64,000 nucleotides of DNA. It comes from Halogeometricum pallidum JCM 14848. Lineage in GTDB: Archaea; Halobacteriota; Halobacteria; Halobacteriales; Haloferacaceae. Made by a program: the position numbers and the translations under genes. Shown one piece after another: positions 25,439-33,450 of this stretch. The stretch lies in assembly GCF_000337095.1 (NCBI RefSeq), contig NZ_AOIV01000008.1:177191-241190 (forward strand), written 5' to 3'. The notes under the pieces were generated by a model. That model searched no databases. It had not been told where the DNA came from and saw only the letters and a list, made by a program, of their open reading frames with translations. Each line of letters opens with the position of its first letter. Within the stretch, counting starts at the first letter, position 1.

Positions 25439-26082
25439 GCCTCCGCGTCGTCGTCGTGGACAACTTCGACTCGTTCACGTACAACCTCGTTGAGTACCTC
25501 TCGGAGCAACGCGTCGACGGCGAGTCGGTGGAGGTGCTCGTCCGCAAGAACACCGCCTCGCTCGGTGAGATTCGCGACCTCGACCCGGACGCCCTCGTCG
25601 TCAGTCCGGGACCGGGTCACCCGAAGAACGACCGCGACGTGGGCGTGACGAACGAGGTGCTGACGACGCTTTCGGAGTCCGTCCCGACGCTCGGGGTCTG
25701 TCTCGGCCTCGAAGCCGCGGTGTACGCCTACGGCGGGAGCGTCGGACACGCGCCCGAACCGGTCCACGGCAAGGCCTCCCCCGTCGACCACGACGGCCGC
25801 GGCGTGTTCGCCGGTCTCGACCAGGGTTTCCAGGCCGGCCGGTACCACTCGCTGGTCGCCACCGAGGTGCCCGACTGCTTCGAGGTGTCGGCCACGACGA
25901 ACCACGGTGCCGCCGGAAGCGAGTCCGACGACGGGACGGAACTCGTGATGGGGGTGCGCCACCGCGAGTTCCCCATCGAGGCGGTGCAGTTCCACCCCGA
26001 GAGCGTCCTCACGGGCGTCGGACACGACGTGATGCGGAACTTCTTAGCGACCGTCGCCGGCGACGAACGCGTCGTCGCCTGA
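25435..26082 (+). CDS. trpG: Anthranilate synthase component II (glutamine amidotransferase)
   Basis: 215 residues. The catalytic Cys lies in LGVCLGLEAAVYAYGG, where most bacterial TrpG have CLGHQ; the catalytic His-Glu pair is in EAVQFHPESVLT. The oxyanion strand VVSPGPGHPKNDR is typical. It releases ammonia from glutamine for TrpE. It is the last gene of the operon and overlaps trpE by four bases (ATGA), ensuring equal synthesis of the two subunits. Confidence 0.95.
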   Translation: MSLRVVVVDNFDSFTYNLVEYLSEQRVDGESVEVLVRKNTASLGEIRDLDPDALVVSPGPGHPKNDRDVGVTNEVLTTLSESVPTLGVCLGLEAAVYAYGGSVGHAPEPVHGKASPVDHDGRGVFAGLDQGFQAGRYHSLVATEVPDCFEVSATTNHGAAGSESDDGTELVMGVRHREFPIEAVQFHPESVLTGVGHDVMRNFLATVAGDERVVA

Positions 26083-26183
26083 ACGCCCCGCCCGCGCCGT
26101 CGGGGCGACGTGCGACCGTCCCCCCACGCTGTTCTCATCCGCGGCCCCGGAGCGGTTCGACGAGATTAATTTGTACCTGACGA

Positions 26184-26200
26184 CGGATACGTCGTATCCG
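26184..26200. promoter_or_regulatory. 17-bp palindrome before the DUF457-like gene
   Basis: CGGATAC (26184-26190) and GTATCCG (26194-26200) are perfect arms with GTC between, about 60 bases before ATG 26258 and just after an AT-rich ATTAATTTGTAC stretch that could carry the TATA box. It sits where an operator or short leader hairpin would. Confidence 0.35.
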
Positions 26201-26257
26201 AGGACCGAAGCTGCCGCCAGGTACATCCGGCTCTCGGTTCTCGGATGGGCCGTAGAC

Positions 26258-26800
26258 ATGGTCGACATAATCGGTCACATCGGGATGGGACTGATATGGC
26301 TCACCATCGTCGGCTGGCTGGCGTACGATGGTCGAACCGCGCTGGGGTTCGTCGCTCTCGGGATCCCGTTCTCTCTGCTGCCTGACATTGACCTTTGGCT
26401 GTCGCGGGCGTTCGCGGGCGTCAAACACCACGGCGTCGTCCACACGGTGCTGTTCGTGAGCGTCGCCGCCGTCGTCATCGGTGCGATTCTCGGCAAGTGG
26501 GTCGTCCCGTGGCTCCAGAGGCGGTATCTGTCGGGTTCCGGTGTCGGTAACCAGTACGCCTACGGTATCGGCGCGGTGTGGGTGGCCGGCCTCGCGCACC
26601 TCTCCGCCGACATCCTCTCGGCGCCCGACATCGCGGACTCCATCGAACCGTTCTGGCCCATCTATCGGCAGTCGCTCGGTATCGACGTGCTCTGGTACAA
26701 CAGCCCCCTCGCCAACTGGGGGCTGTTCCTCACCGGACTGGTGCTGACGGCCGTGCTCTGGTGGCAGGTCAACGACAGTGACTCCGCGGTCACCGCCTAA
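26258..26800 (+). CDS. Membrane-bound metal-dependent hydrolase-like protein (DUF457/YdjM type)
   Basis: 180 residues from MVDIIGHIGMGLIW; the frame is open farther upstream, but that part has a palindrome and no conserved look. Four membrane helices carry His and Asp in family positions: DIIGHIG, LLPDIDLWL, VKHHGVVHTVLF and GLAHLSADILS. These match the YdjM/LexA-regulated membrane hydrolase family, whose substrate is unknown. It follows trpG by about 175 bases with its own promoter. Confidence 0.8.
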   Translation: MVDIIGHIGMGLIWLTIVGWLAYDGRTALGFVALGIPFSLLPDIDLWLSRAFAGVKHHGVVHTVLFVSVAAVVIGAILGKWVVPWLQRRYLSGSGVGNQYAYGIGAVWVAGLAHLSADILSAPDIADSIEPFWPIYRQSLGIDVLWYNSPLANWGLFLTGLVLTAVLWWQVNDSDSAVTA

Positions 26801-26844
26801 TTCTCGCAACCTCCCCCTCGGCCGGGCGTTGAGGGGCGGGACGG

Positions 26845-27480
26845 TCACTCGGACGCTCCGCTCGCCCCCGCGAGCGGCCGCTTGACCCGGAGCGCGTAGA
26901 CGGCCGTAACGACGCTCGCGGCCAAGAGCGCGCCACAGACCGCCTGTAGCGGCGTGTGCGCTTCGACGTACACTCGGTTCGGAACCATCACCGCCGGCAC
27001 CGCGAGCAGCGGCCAGAACCTCGCGTCCGTCAGCGTCAGATAGAGCGTCGGCGTGACGGCGAAGATGACGTGACCCGAGACGTTCCACACCGAGGAGACG
27101 GCCGCGTACGGAATCGTCACGGCCGCGAGCGCGAGCACGCCGCCGGGGACCAGCGTCCCCCAGTCGAACCGCGTCCAGCAGTACCACAGCGAGACGCAGA
27201 CGACGAGGACGCCGCTCGCAACCAGCGCGTCCACCTGCCAGGTGTTCCCCTGCGTCACCTGCATCGGGCCCTTCCCGGAAATCACGACGTAGGCTGCCGT
27301 CGGGAGGAGCGACGCGGCGCCGGCGACGAGGAACGCGCCGACGCGCCGAGCAAGCGTCCCGTTCGGGTCGTCTTGCCGTCGCCACTCGTGTCGAATGAGG
27401 AGCAGGAGACCCCCGCCGACGAGCACCGCCGGGTGGAAGACGTACGGGTAGTACGCCATCGCGGTCGAGAGGAGGCTCAT
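26845..27480 (-). CDS. PAP2-like membrane phosphatase
   Basis: 211 residues from MSLLSTAMAYYPYVF, with six hydrophobic helices. The central SGH of PAP2 phosphatases appears in NVSGHVIFAVT and the third motif in NRVYVEAHTPLQAV; the arginine and histidine are in place, but the Asp that usually follows the histidine is absent, and the first motif is weak. It may still be a lipid phosphatase or an inactive relative. It is convergent with the DUF457-like gene and lies downstream of another small membrane gene. Confidence 0.7.
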   Translation of the reverse strand: MSLLSTAMAYYPYVFHPAVLVGGGLLLLIRHEWRRQDDPNGTLARRVGAFLVAGAASLLPTAAYVVISGKGPMQVTQGNTWQVDALVASGVLVVCVSLWYCWTRFDWGTLVPGGVLALAAVTIPYAAVSSVWNVSGHVIFAVTPTLYLTLTDARFWPLLAVPAVMVPNRVYVEAHTPLQAVCGALLAASVVTAVYALRVKRPLAGASGASE

Positions 27481-27543
27481 GCGTGGTGGTTTGACGGAGC
27501 GAGCCAAAAAATTCCGCGGAGCCGACCCCCCGCCGAGGCCGCC

Positions 27544-27771
27544 TCAGATGCCCATGCCGAAAAAGGAGAGCAGCAACAGCGCGCCGATGATGAGGGCGGC
27601 GATGGTGACGAGGCGCCACGCGATGTTGAGCACGATGCGGCCGACGACGACGACGACTGCGAGGGCGATGACGGCGACGAACGCCTGGCCCAACTGCGTC
27701 TCCAGCAGTCCACCGAGTTGCATGGGGAGGGTGACCAGCGCCGTCAGGACGCTGCCGAGTGCGAGGTGCAT
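27544..27771 (-). CDS. Small two-helix membrane protein
   Basis: 75 residues, almost wholly hydrophobic: MHLALGSVLTALVTLPMQLG, a helix around 28-48 (AFVAVIALAVVVVVGRIVL) and a C-terminal helix ALIIGALLLLSFFGMGI. Similar peptides occur across haloarchaea without known function. It lies 63 bases upstream of the PAP2-like gene on the same strand. TATAACC-like sequence at its 5' side (27794-27802) may be the promoter. Confidence 0.6.
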   Translation of the reverse strand: MHLALGSVLTALVTLPMQLGGLLETQLGQAFVAVIALAVVVVVGRIVLNIAWRLVTIAALIIGALLLLSFFGMGI

Positions 27772-28216
27772 GGTTAAACTATCAACCTCCGAGAGTATAA
27801 CCTTGTGGGATAGGTGTTGTGGCCCCGACTCCGGACATCCTACTCCCGCTTCCGCCCACGTTCGGCCCCGTTCGCGCCGTGCGACGGCGACGACGGACTG
27901 TCGCTCCGACCATCATACTAGATATGACATATATGGTGGAAGCGGACGGTGTCGTTCGTTCAAGTACTCCGACCCGTCGCTGTACGCGGTCGGTGTTCCT
28001 CCGAATGACCGTCGTCCAACCCCCCTTCGGTTCTCCTGCACATCGCGGTTCCGTCGGTCGATTACCGGCCCGATGATATCACTTTCACCGCGCTTCAACC
28101 ACGGTTATTGAGCGGCGGCGCGTAGTGGCTATCGACGCTGTTCGACTTCGGGGGTGCGCAGTCGACAGAAGGTGTCGAATCTGACAGTTCGAACGTGAGT
28201 CACCGATACCGAAGCC
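27772..28216. other. Gene-free region upstream of nrdJ
   Basis: About 445 bases. GC drops in the middle (around 27915-27945, ATACTAGATATGACATATATGG), where divergent promoters could lie. A 61-codon frame on the minus strand (27913-28098) has no protein-like character. Nothing else is recognised. Confidence 0.4.
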
Positions 28217-28220
28217 TTAA
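28217..28220 (+). promoter_or_regulatory. TATA-like core of the nrdJ promoter
   Basis: CCTTAACGG centred near 28218 lies 36 bases before the uORF ATG (28254). With the usual 25-28 base spacing, transcription would begin around 28245, leaving a leader of a few bases before the uORF and about 80 before nrdJ. Confidence 0.35.
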
Positions 28221-28253
28221 CGGACGCACCCGTACTCACAAATCATCGTTACT

Positions 28254-28325
28254 ATGCCTGGAACTGAGCAAGCCATTCGATTCGTAATCGCCCGGTGCGG
28301 GGACGCTGGGCGGGAGGAACAGTAG
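28254..28325 (+). CDS. Upstream ORF abutting nrdJ, 23 residues
   Basis: MPGTEQAIRFVIARCGDAGR then EEQ and TAG. The TAG is followed directly by the nrdJ ATG in the same frame, with no base between. A good Shine-Dalgarno, GGGAGGA (28311-28317), lies within the uORF end, nine bases before the nrdJ start. Position close to the predicted transcription start suggests it is translated first. It could tune or couple nrdJ translation; whether the peptide matters is unknown. Confidence 0.4.
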   Translation: MPGTEQAIRFVIARCGDAGREEQ

Positions 28326-31300
28326 ATGAGCGGCGCGGACTTATCGGCGGACGAACTCGTCCTGCCCATCAAGCGCACGGAGGGGGAGACGCTGGAGGAG
28401 CGACTCACCTCGAACGCCTACAACAACATCCTGCCGGCGCGGTACCTCCGCAAGGACGCCAACGGCGACCTGACGGAGTCGCAGGAGGAACTGTTCGCCC
28501 GCGTGGCGAAGAACATCTCGCTGGCAGAGGCCGTCTACGAGGCCGAACGCCGCGACGAGGAGATAACGGTCACGCCCGACCAGTTGAAGCCCGGCCACCC
28601 GCGGCGCGACGAACTCGCCGCGGAGGTGTTCGGCAAGGGGGTCACGTCCGAGGACGTTCACGGGAGCGAAGCTCCCGCGAGCCAGCCAGAAGCGGACGCT
28701 TCTGGTGACGGCGCGGAGGCGACGCTCTCCGTCTACAACGTCAACAAGTTCGCCTACGACACCATCGTCCCCGAACTCCCCGGGGAGGTTCGGGACGTCG
28801 TCGAGGAGAAGCGAGAGACGTTCCAAGAGATGATGGAGTCGCTCTCCTTTATGCCGAACTCGCCGACGCTGATGAACGCCGGCGACGAACTCCAACAGCT
28901 TTCGGCCTGCTTCGTCGACTCGCCCGACGACGACATCACGGACATCCACCAGACGGCCAAGGAAGCCGCCGAGGTGTTCCAGTCCGGCGGCGGGATGGGG
29001 TACGCCTTCTGGCGGCTTCGCCCCTACGGCGACGCCGTGGGTTCGACCGGCGGCATCGCCTCCGGTCCCATCACGTTCATGCGGACGTACGACCAGATGT
29101 GCGAGACCATCGCGCAGGGCGGCGCGCGCCGCGGCGCGCAGATGGGCGTCATGCGCATCTCGCACCCGGACGTCATCCAGTTCATCCACTCGAAGAACAA
29201 GGACGTCTCCCTGGCGCACTCGCTGCGCCTCAACGACCCCGACGACTTCACGCACAACTCCTTCGCGGACGCACTGGAGGAGGCCCGCGAACTCATCGAC
29301 GAGGAGGGTCGCGTGCCCAAGCACCTCCGCAACGCCGTCGAGGGCCACCTCTCGAACTTCAACATCTCCGTCGGCGTCACCGACGACTTCATGGAGGCGT
29401 TGGAGGCGGGCGAGGAGTTCGTCTTCACCAACCCGCGCACGGAGGAACCCCACGTCGCCACGCCGGAGACCAAGGAGATATACGACATGTTCGGGCTCGG
29501 CGAACACGTCGAAGTCGGCGAAGTCCTCTCTATCCCCGCCCAGAAGCTCTGGGACCAGATGGTCGACGGCGCGTACGAGAACGGCGAACCCGGCGTCATC
29601 TACCTCGAACGGGTGAACAAGGAACACTCGTTCGACGTGGAGAAGCATCCGGACCATCGCATCTTAGCGACGAACCCCTGCGGCGAGCAGCCGCTCGAGG
29701 AGTACGAGGCCTGCAACCTCGGCCACATCAACCTCTCGACGCTGGCCGACTTCGACGCGCCCGACTGGCGCGTCTGGTACGACGAGCACGGCGACGACTA
29801 CGACGCCTTCGAGGACGCCGTGGACGCGTTCCTCGACGAAGCCATCGACTGGGACGCGTTCGACCACCGCATCGACGAGGGGACGCGGTTCCTCGAGAAC
29901 GTCGTGACGATGTCGGACTTCCCCGTCGACAAGATAGAGGAGAAGGTCCGTCAGATGCGGAAGATAGGGCTCGGCGTCATGGGACTGGCCCAACTGTACA
30001 TCCAACTGGGCATCCCCTACGGCTCCGATCCCGGTAACGAAGTCGCCGGGCAGTTGATGACCCACATCAACCACCGGTCGAAGTGGGCCAGTCACGAACT
30101 CGCCGAACAGCGCGGCAGTTTCGAGGACTGGAACGACTCGAAGTACGCGGCGCCGACGGAGTACCGCGAGTGGTTCGAACACCACACCGGACTCGACGCC
30201 GACGAGTGGGCGGACGGGTTCCCCATCCGCAACCACAACACGACGACCATCGCCCCGACGGGCACCACGTCGATGATCGGTAACACGACGGGTGGCTGCG
30301 AGCCCATCTACAACGTCGCCTACTACAAGAACGTCTCCGACGACGTGCAGGGCGACGAGATGCTCGTCGAGTTCGACGACTACTTCCTCCGCGTCCTAGA
30401 GGAGAACGACGTCGACGTCGAGGCGGTCAAGCGCGAGGCTCAAGCGCAGATGGCCGACAACGAGTTCAACGGCGTCGAGGGGCTCGACACCGTGCCGGAC
30501 GCCATCGGCGAACTGTTCGTCGTCACCTCCGACCTGACTGGCAAACAGCACGCGGCGGTCCAGACGGCCTGTCAGACGGGCGTCGACTCGGCCATCTCGA
30601 AGACCTGCAACTTCCCGAACAGCGCCTCGAAGGAGGACATGGACGAGGTGTACCGCTACATCTACGACAACGGCGGGAAGGGCGTCACCGTCTACCGCGA
30701 CGGCACGCGCTCGAAGCAGGTGCTCACGACGCGCGCGAAGAACGCCGACTTCGCCGACGAGGGCGAGGCGGCGGAGACGCTGGTCGAACAGATGGAGGAA
30801 GTGTTCGGTGGTCTGCAGGGCTTCCTCGACAACGAGGACGTCCGCACGGCGCTGGACGGCGAAGTCGAACGCCTGCTGGCGGCGGCCGACGGCGAGCGGA
30901 ACCTCGGCAAGAAGCAGCCGCGCCCCGACGTGCTCCACGGCGTCACCCAGCGCATCGACACCGGCTACGGGAAACTGTACGTCAACATCAACGAGGACCC
31001 CGAAACGGGCGACCCGTTCGAGCTGTTCGCCAACATCGGCAACTCCGGCGGCTTCACCGCCTCGTTCACCGAGGCGCTGGCGAAGACCATCTCGACGGCG
31101 CTCCGCTCGGGCGTCGACCCCAGCGAGATAGCCAGCGAACTGCAGGGCATCCGCAGCCCGAAGGTCGCCTGGGACAAGGGCGAGCAGATAAACAGCATCC
31201 CGGACGCCATCGGCACCGCGATGCGCCGCTACCTCGACGGCGAGATAGACAAAGGCTACCCGCAGCAGCAGAACCTCACGGAACTCTCCGAGGAGGCCGG

Positions 31301-31523
31301 CGGCGTGGACGCCCCCGAACCGGACGGGGGAGCCACCGTCGCCGACGGCCCGAACGTCGACGCCGGCACCGACGTCGACGCCGCGTCCCCGAACGCCGAC
31401 GACTCGGTGGACGACCTGCTGGCGGCGGGCGAGAGCCCCGAGTGTCCCGACTGCGGGAACATGACGCTGTACTACTCCGAGGGCTGCAAGACGTGCGAGT
31501 CCTGCGGCTGGTCGGAGTGCTGA
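28326..31523 (+). CDS. nrdJ: Adenosylcobalamin-dependent ribonucleotide reductase (class II)
   Basis: 1065 residues. It reduces ribonucleotides to deoxyribonucleotides with a B12 radical. Visible: QQLSACFVDSP with a substrate-site Cys (195), NPCGEQPLEEYEACNLG, the APTGTTSMIGNTTGGCEP loop, TACQTGVDSAISKTCNFPNS, a long Ala/Asp linker, and a C-terminal zinc ribbon CPDCGNMTLYYSEGCKTC ending SCGWSEC that also carries reducing Cys pairs. Residues 112-128 are an odd insert coded by two adjacent palindromes (28661-28705). A 23-codon uORF ends against the start. Confidence 0.96.
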   Translation: MSGADLSADELVLPIKRTEGETLEERLTSNAYNNILPARYLRKDANGDLTESQEELFARVAKNISLAEAVYEAERRDEEITVTPDQLKPGHPRRDELAAEVFGKGVTSEDVHGSEAPASQPEADASGDGAEATLSVYNVNKFAYDTIVPELPGEVRDVVEEKRETFQEMMESLSFMPNSPTLMNAGDELQQLSACFVDSPDDDITDIHQTAKEAAEVFQSGGGMGYAFWRLRPYGDAVGSTGGIASGPITFMRTYDQMCETIAQGGARRGAQMGVMRISHPDVIQFIHSKNKDVSLAHSLRLNDPDDFTHNSFADALEEARELIDEEGRVPKHLRNAVEGHLSNFNISVGVTDDFMEALEAGEEFVFTNPRTEEPHVATPETKEIYDMFGLGEHVEVGEVLSIPAQKLWDQMVDGAYENGEPGVIYLERVNKEHSFDVEKHPDHRILATNPCGEQPLEEYEACNLGHINLSTLADFDAPDWRVWYDEHGDDYDAFEDAVDAFLDEAIDWDAFDHRIDEGTRFLENVVTMSDFPVDKIEEKVRQMRKIGLGVMGLAQLYIQLGIPYGSDPGNEVAGQLMTHINHRSKWASHELAEQRGSFEDWNDSKYAAPTEYREWFEHHTGLDADEWADGFPIRNHNTTTIAPTGTTSMIGNTTGGCEPIYNVAYYKNVSDDVQGDEMLVEFDDYFLRVLEENDVDVEAVKREAQAQMADNEFNGVEGLDTVPDAIGELFVVTSDLTGKQHAAVQTACQTGVDSAISKTCNFPNSASKEDMDEVYRYIYDNGGKGVTVYRDGTRSKQVLTTRAKNADFADEGEAAETLVEQMEEVFGGLQGFLDNEDVRTALDGEVERLLAAADGERNLGKKQPRPDVLHGVTQRIDTGYGKLYVNINEDPETGDPFELFANIGNSGGFTASFTEALAKTISTALRSGVDPSEIASELQGIRSPKVAWDKGEQINSIPDAIGTAMRRYLDGEIDKGYPQQQNLTELSEEAGGVDAPEPDGGATVADGPNVDAGTDVDAASPNADDSVDDLLAAGESPECPDCGNMTLYYSEGCKTCESCGWSEC
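28661..28705. repeat. Double-hairpin palindromic insert inside nrdJ
   Basis: First hairpin: CGGGAGC, loop GAA, GCTCCCG (28661-28677). Second: CCAGAAGC, loop GGAC, GCTTCTGG (28686-28705). Together they code HGSEAPASQPEADASGDG, a linker-like stretch between conserved parts of NrdJ. Stem length and purity are far beyond codon-driven chance. Confidence 0.7.
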
Positions 31524-31571
31524 GCCCGAACCGCCCGACCCGTCCGAACCCCTGACGGCCGGCTCCCGGAC

Positions 31572-31604
31572 CGAAGCGGGCCGTCGCTCTTCGCTTCGTT
31601 TTTT
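31572..31604 (+). terminator. nrdJ terminator candidate
   Basis: CGAAGCG (31572-31578) pairs with CGCTTCG (31592-31598), followed by six T (31599-31604). It lies 48 bases past the nrdJ stop. Confidence 0.5.
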
Positions 31605-31808
31605 CTTCTCTCTCCGTTCCGAGCGTCGCGTCCGTTCGCGCCGCTTCGCTCGTCTCCCTCGGCCGGTGGTGTTAGGTGTAATGGTAGATAGCGTACGACA
31701 GACAGCCATGCAGTCACGCGACAGCGCGAAGAAGGGGGCTCGAATCCGCGAGCGACCGGTCCGGCCAATCCGGCGCCGTCCGAGCCGTATCGTCGAGGGA
31801 ACGTCCGC

Positions 31809-33086
31809 GTGACGGGGGAGAGCAGTCGCGTCCGGTTCGGACTCGCGTTCGTCCTCACGGGACTGCTGCTCGTCGCAGGCGCGTTCGGCGCCAGTTGGGC
31901 GGCCGCCCCCGACATCGAGCGCGTGGCCGCGTCCGCGGACGCGAACACGACGAGCGTGCTGGTCGGCGTCCAGGGACCGGGGCCGAACGGGAACGTGACC
32001 GCCCTCGACGGCTACGGCGACGTCCGGTGGAGCATCGGGAACATCATCAGCTACCAGAGCGTCGAACGCCTCGACGACGGGACGGTGCTGGCGTCGTTCG
32101 CCGCCGGGGGGTACCGCAACTGCGGGCCGTACGAACCGCCCTGCAAGCGCACCGGCATCCGAATCATCGAGCCGGACCCCGAACCCAGCGTGGAGTACCA
32201 GTGGAGCTACCCGGTCAGGACCCGCAAAGACAGCGAGGTGCACGACGCCGAGATGCTCCCGTCGGGGAACGTGCTGATAGCCGACATGGAGTACGAGAGC
32301 ATCTTCGTCCTCGACCCGCGCACCGGCGAGCGCGTGTGGACGTGGAACGCGAGCCGACACTACGACGCACCCGCTGACCCGACCGCCGAGGACTGGCTTC
32401 ACCTCAACGACGTCGACCGAATCGGCGACGGGCGATACCTCGTCTCGATCCGCAACGAGAACCAACTCCTCGTCGTCGAACGGGGAGAGGGCGTGACCGA
32501 GGTGATAAACCGGGACGGCGACCCGACGGTGCTCGACGCGCAGCACAACCCTCAGTGGCTCGAACCGGGGGCCGTCGTGGTCGCGGACAGCGAGAATAAC
32601 CGCGTCGTCGAACTCCACCGCAACGAGTCGAGCGGCGAGTGGGTGGCCGTGTGGGCCGTCTCGGAAGCCGGCGGCATCCCCTTCGAGTGGCCGCGGGACG
32701 CCGACCGCCTCCCCAATGGCAATACGTTCGTCACCGACAGTCGGAACAACCGGGTGGTCGAGATAGACCGCAACGGGAGCGTCGTGACGAGTTACATCGT
32801 CCCGTCGCTGCCCTACGAGGCCGACAGGCTCCCGCACGGAGAGATTCCCGGCGTCGGCGCCTACGACGTGGACTCGAACGTCACGTCGACGTTCGACGAC
32901 GACGCGTCGGCGTTCTCGACGCTCCTAAACGGCGCCAGACACGTCGTCCCGCTCCCCTTTTGGGTGTCGGAGGTTCACGTCATGGTGGTCGGCCTCGCGG
33001 CCCTGTTGTGGCTCTGCGGCGGTATCCTGCTCGCGCAGGAGGGATTCGCTCGCGCCCGGCGGTCCGACGCCGTCGAGAAACAGTGA
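31809..33086 (+). CDS. Arylsulfotransferase-family membrane protein
   Basis: 425 residues from GTG 31809. An N-terminal helix (RFGLAFVLTGLLLVAGAFGA) anchors an extracellular beta-propeller with repeated blades such as NGNVTALDGYGDVRW, EVHDAEMLPSGNVLIADME, LHLNDVDRIGDGRYLVSIRN and DADRLPNGNTFVTDSRNNRV, and a second helix (VHVMVVGLAALLWLCGGILL) lies at the C-terminus. This fits the ASST group, which moves sulfate between phenolic compounds; haloarchaeal members have unknown substrates. The catalytic His would be in EVHDAE. The stop overlaps a possible start of the next gene (TGATG). Confidence 0.82.
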   Translation: MTGESSRVRFGLAFVLTGLLLVAGAFGASWAAAPDIERVAASADANTTSVLVGVQGPGPNGNVTALDGYGDVRWSIGNIISYQSVERLDDGTVLASFAAGGYRNCGPYEPPCKRTGIRIIEPDPEPSVEYQWSYPVRTRKDSEVHDAEMLPSGNVLIADMEYESIFVLDPRTGERVWTWNASRHYDAPADPTAEDWLHLNDVDRIGDGRYLVSIRNENQLLVVERGEGVTEVINRDGDPTVLDAQHNPQWLEPGAVVVADSENNRVVELHRNESSGEWVAVWAVSEAGGIPFEWPRDADRLPNGNTFVTDSRNNRVVEIDRNGSVVTSYIVPSLPYEADRLPHGEIPGVGAYDVDSNVTSTFDDDASAFSTLLNGARHVVPLPFWVSEVHVMVVGLAALLWLCGGILLAQEGFARARRSDAVEKQ

Positions 33087-33112
33087 TGGCGCTCGGGGGA
33101 CCATCTCGACGT

Positions 33113-33235
33113 ATGAGCGAGGCGCGACGCGGCCGGCCCTGCCCGCTGTGCGAGGAACCGATGCAGCACCGCCACTGCAAGTACGTCTGCCCCGAACACG
33201 GGGTGGTCTACGACTGCAGCGACACCTTCTGGTAA
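33113..33235 (+). CDS. Tiny zinc-finger protein, 40 residues
   Basis: MSEARRGRPCPLCEEPMQHR HCKYVCPEHGVVYDCSDTFW. Two Cys/His knuckles, CPLC and CKYVCPEH, plus a further Cys, would bind zinc. Small zinc-finger proteins of this kind are widespread and conserved in haloarchaea. An in-frame ATG at 33086, overlapping the arylsulfotransferase stop, would add nine residues; the start at 33113 better matches the conserved part. It is too short to assign a role but may act in RNA or protein contacts. Confidence 0.75.
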   Translation: MSEARRGRPCPLCEEPMQHRHCKYVCPEHGVVYDCSDTFW

Positions 33236-33450
33236 CTCTCTGGTCGGACACTTCGGATCGGCGCTCTCGAACGTCGTCGCCACGTACCGGTCCGCTGTCG
33301 GCCGTTTTCTCCGGAGAGAACACGGTGTAGGACTGTGCTGGGTTAAACTTTCGGGACGAACGATTATGTCTGTGCGAGTACTAGAGTTGTTCAGTAGATG
33401 CGTGGTCGCGTCGTCACCGCTCGAAGCGTGCCGCCACTGAATCTCACACA

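Noticed and set aside
27913..28098. A 61-codon minus-strand frame upstream of nrdJ
   Set aside because: Low-complexity Arg/Ser content and no start signal; the region reads better as promoter DNA.
30396..32837. An 813-codon minus-strand frame opposite nrdJ and the arylsulfotransferase gene
   Set aside because: Composition is that of an antisense frame in GC-rich DNA and it spans two well-supported genes.
33366..33440. A 24-codon frame in the crtB leader as a uORF
   Set aside because: The predicted transcript start falls at or after its ATG, and its codons look random; noted only under crtB.
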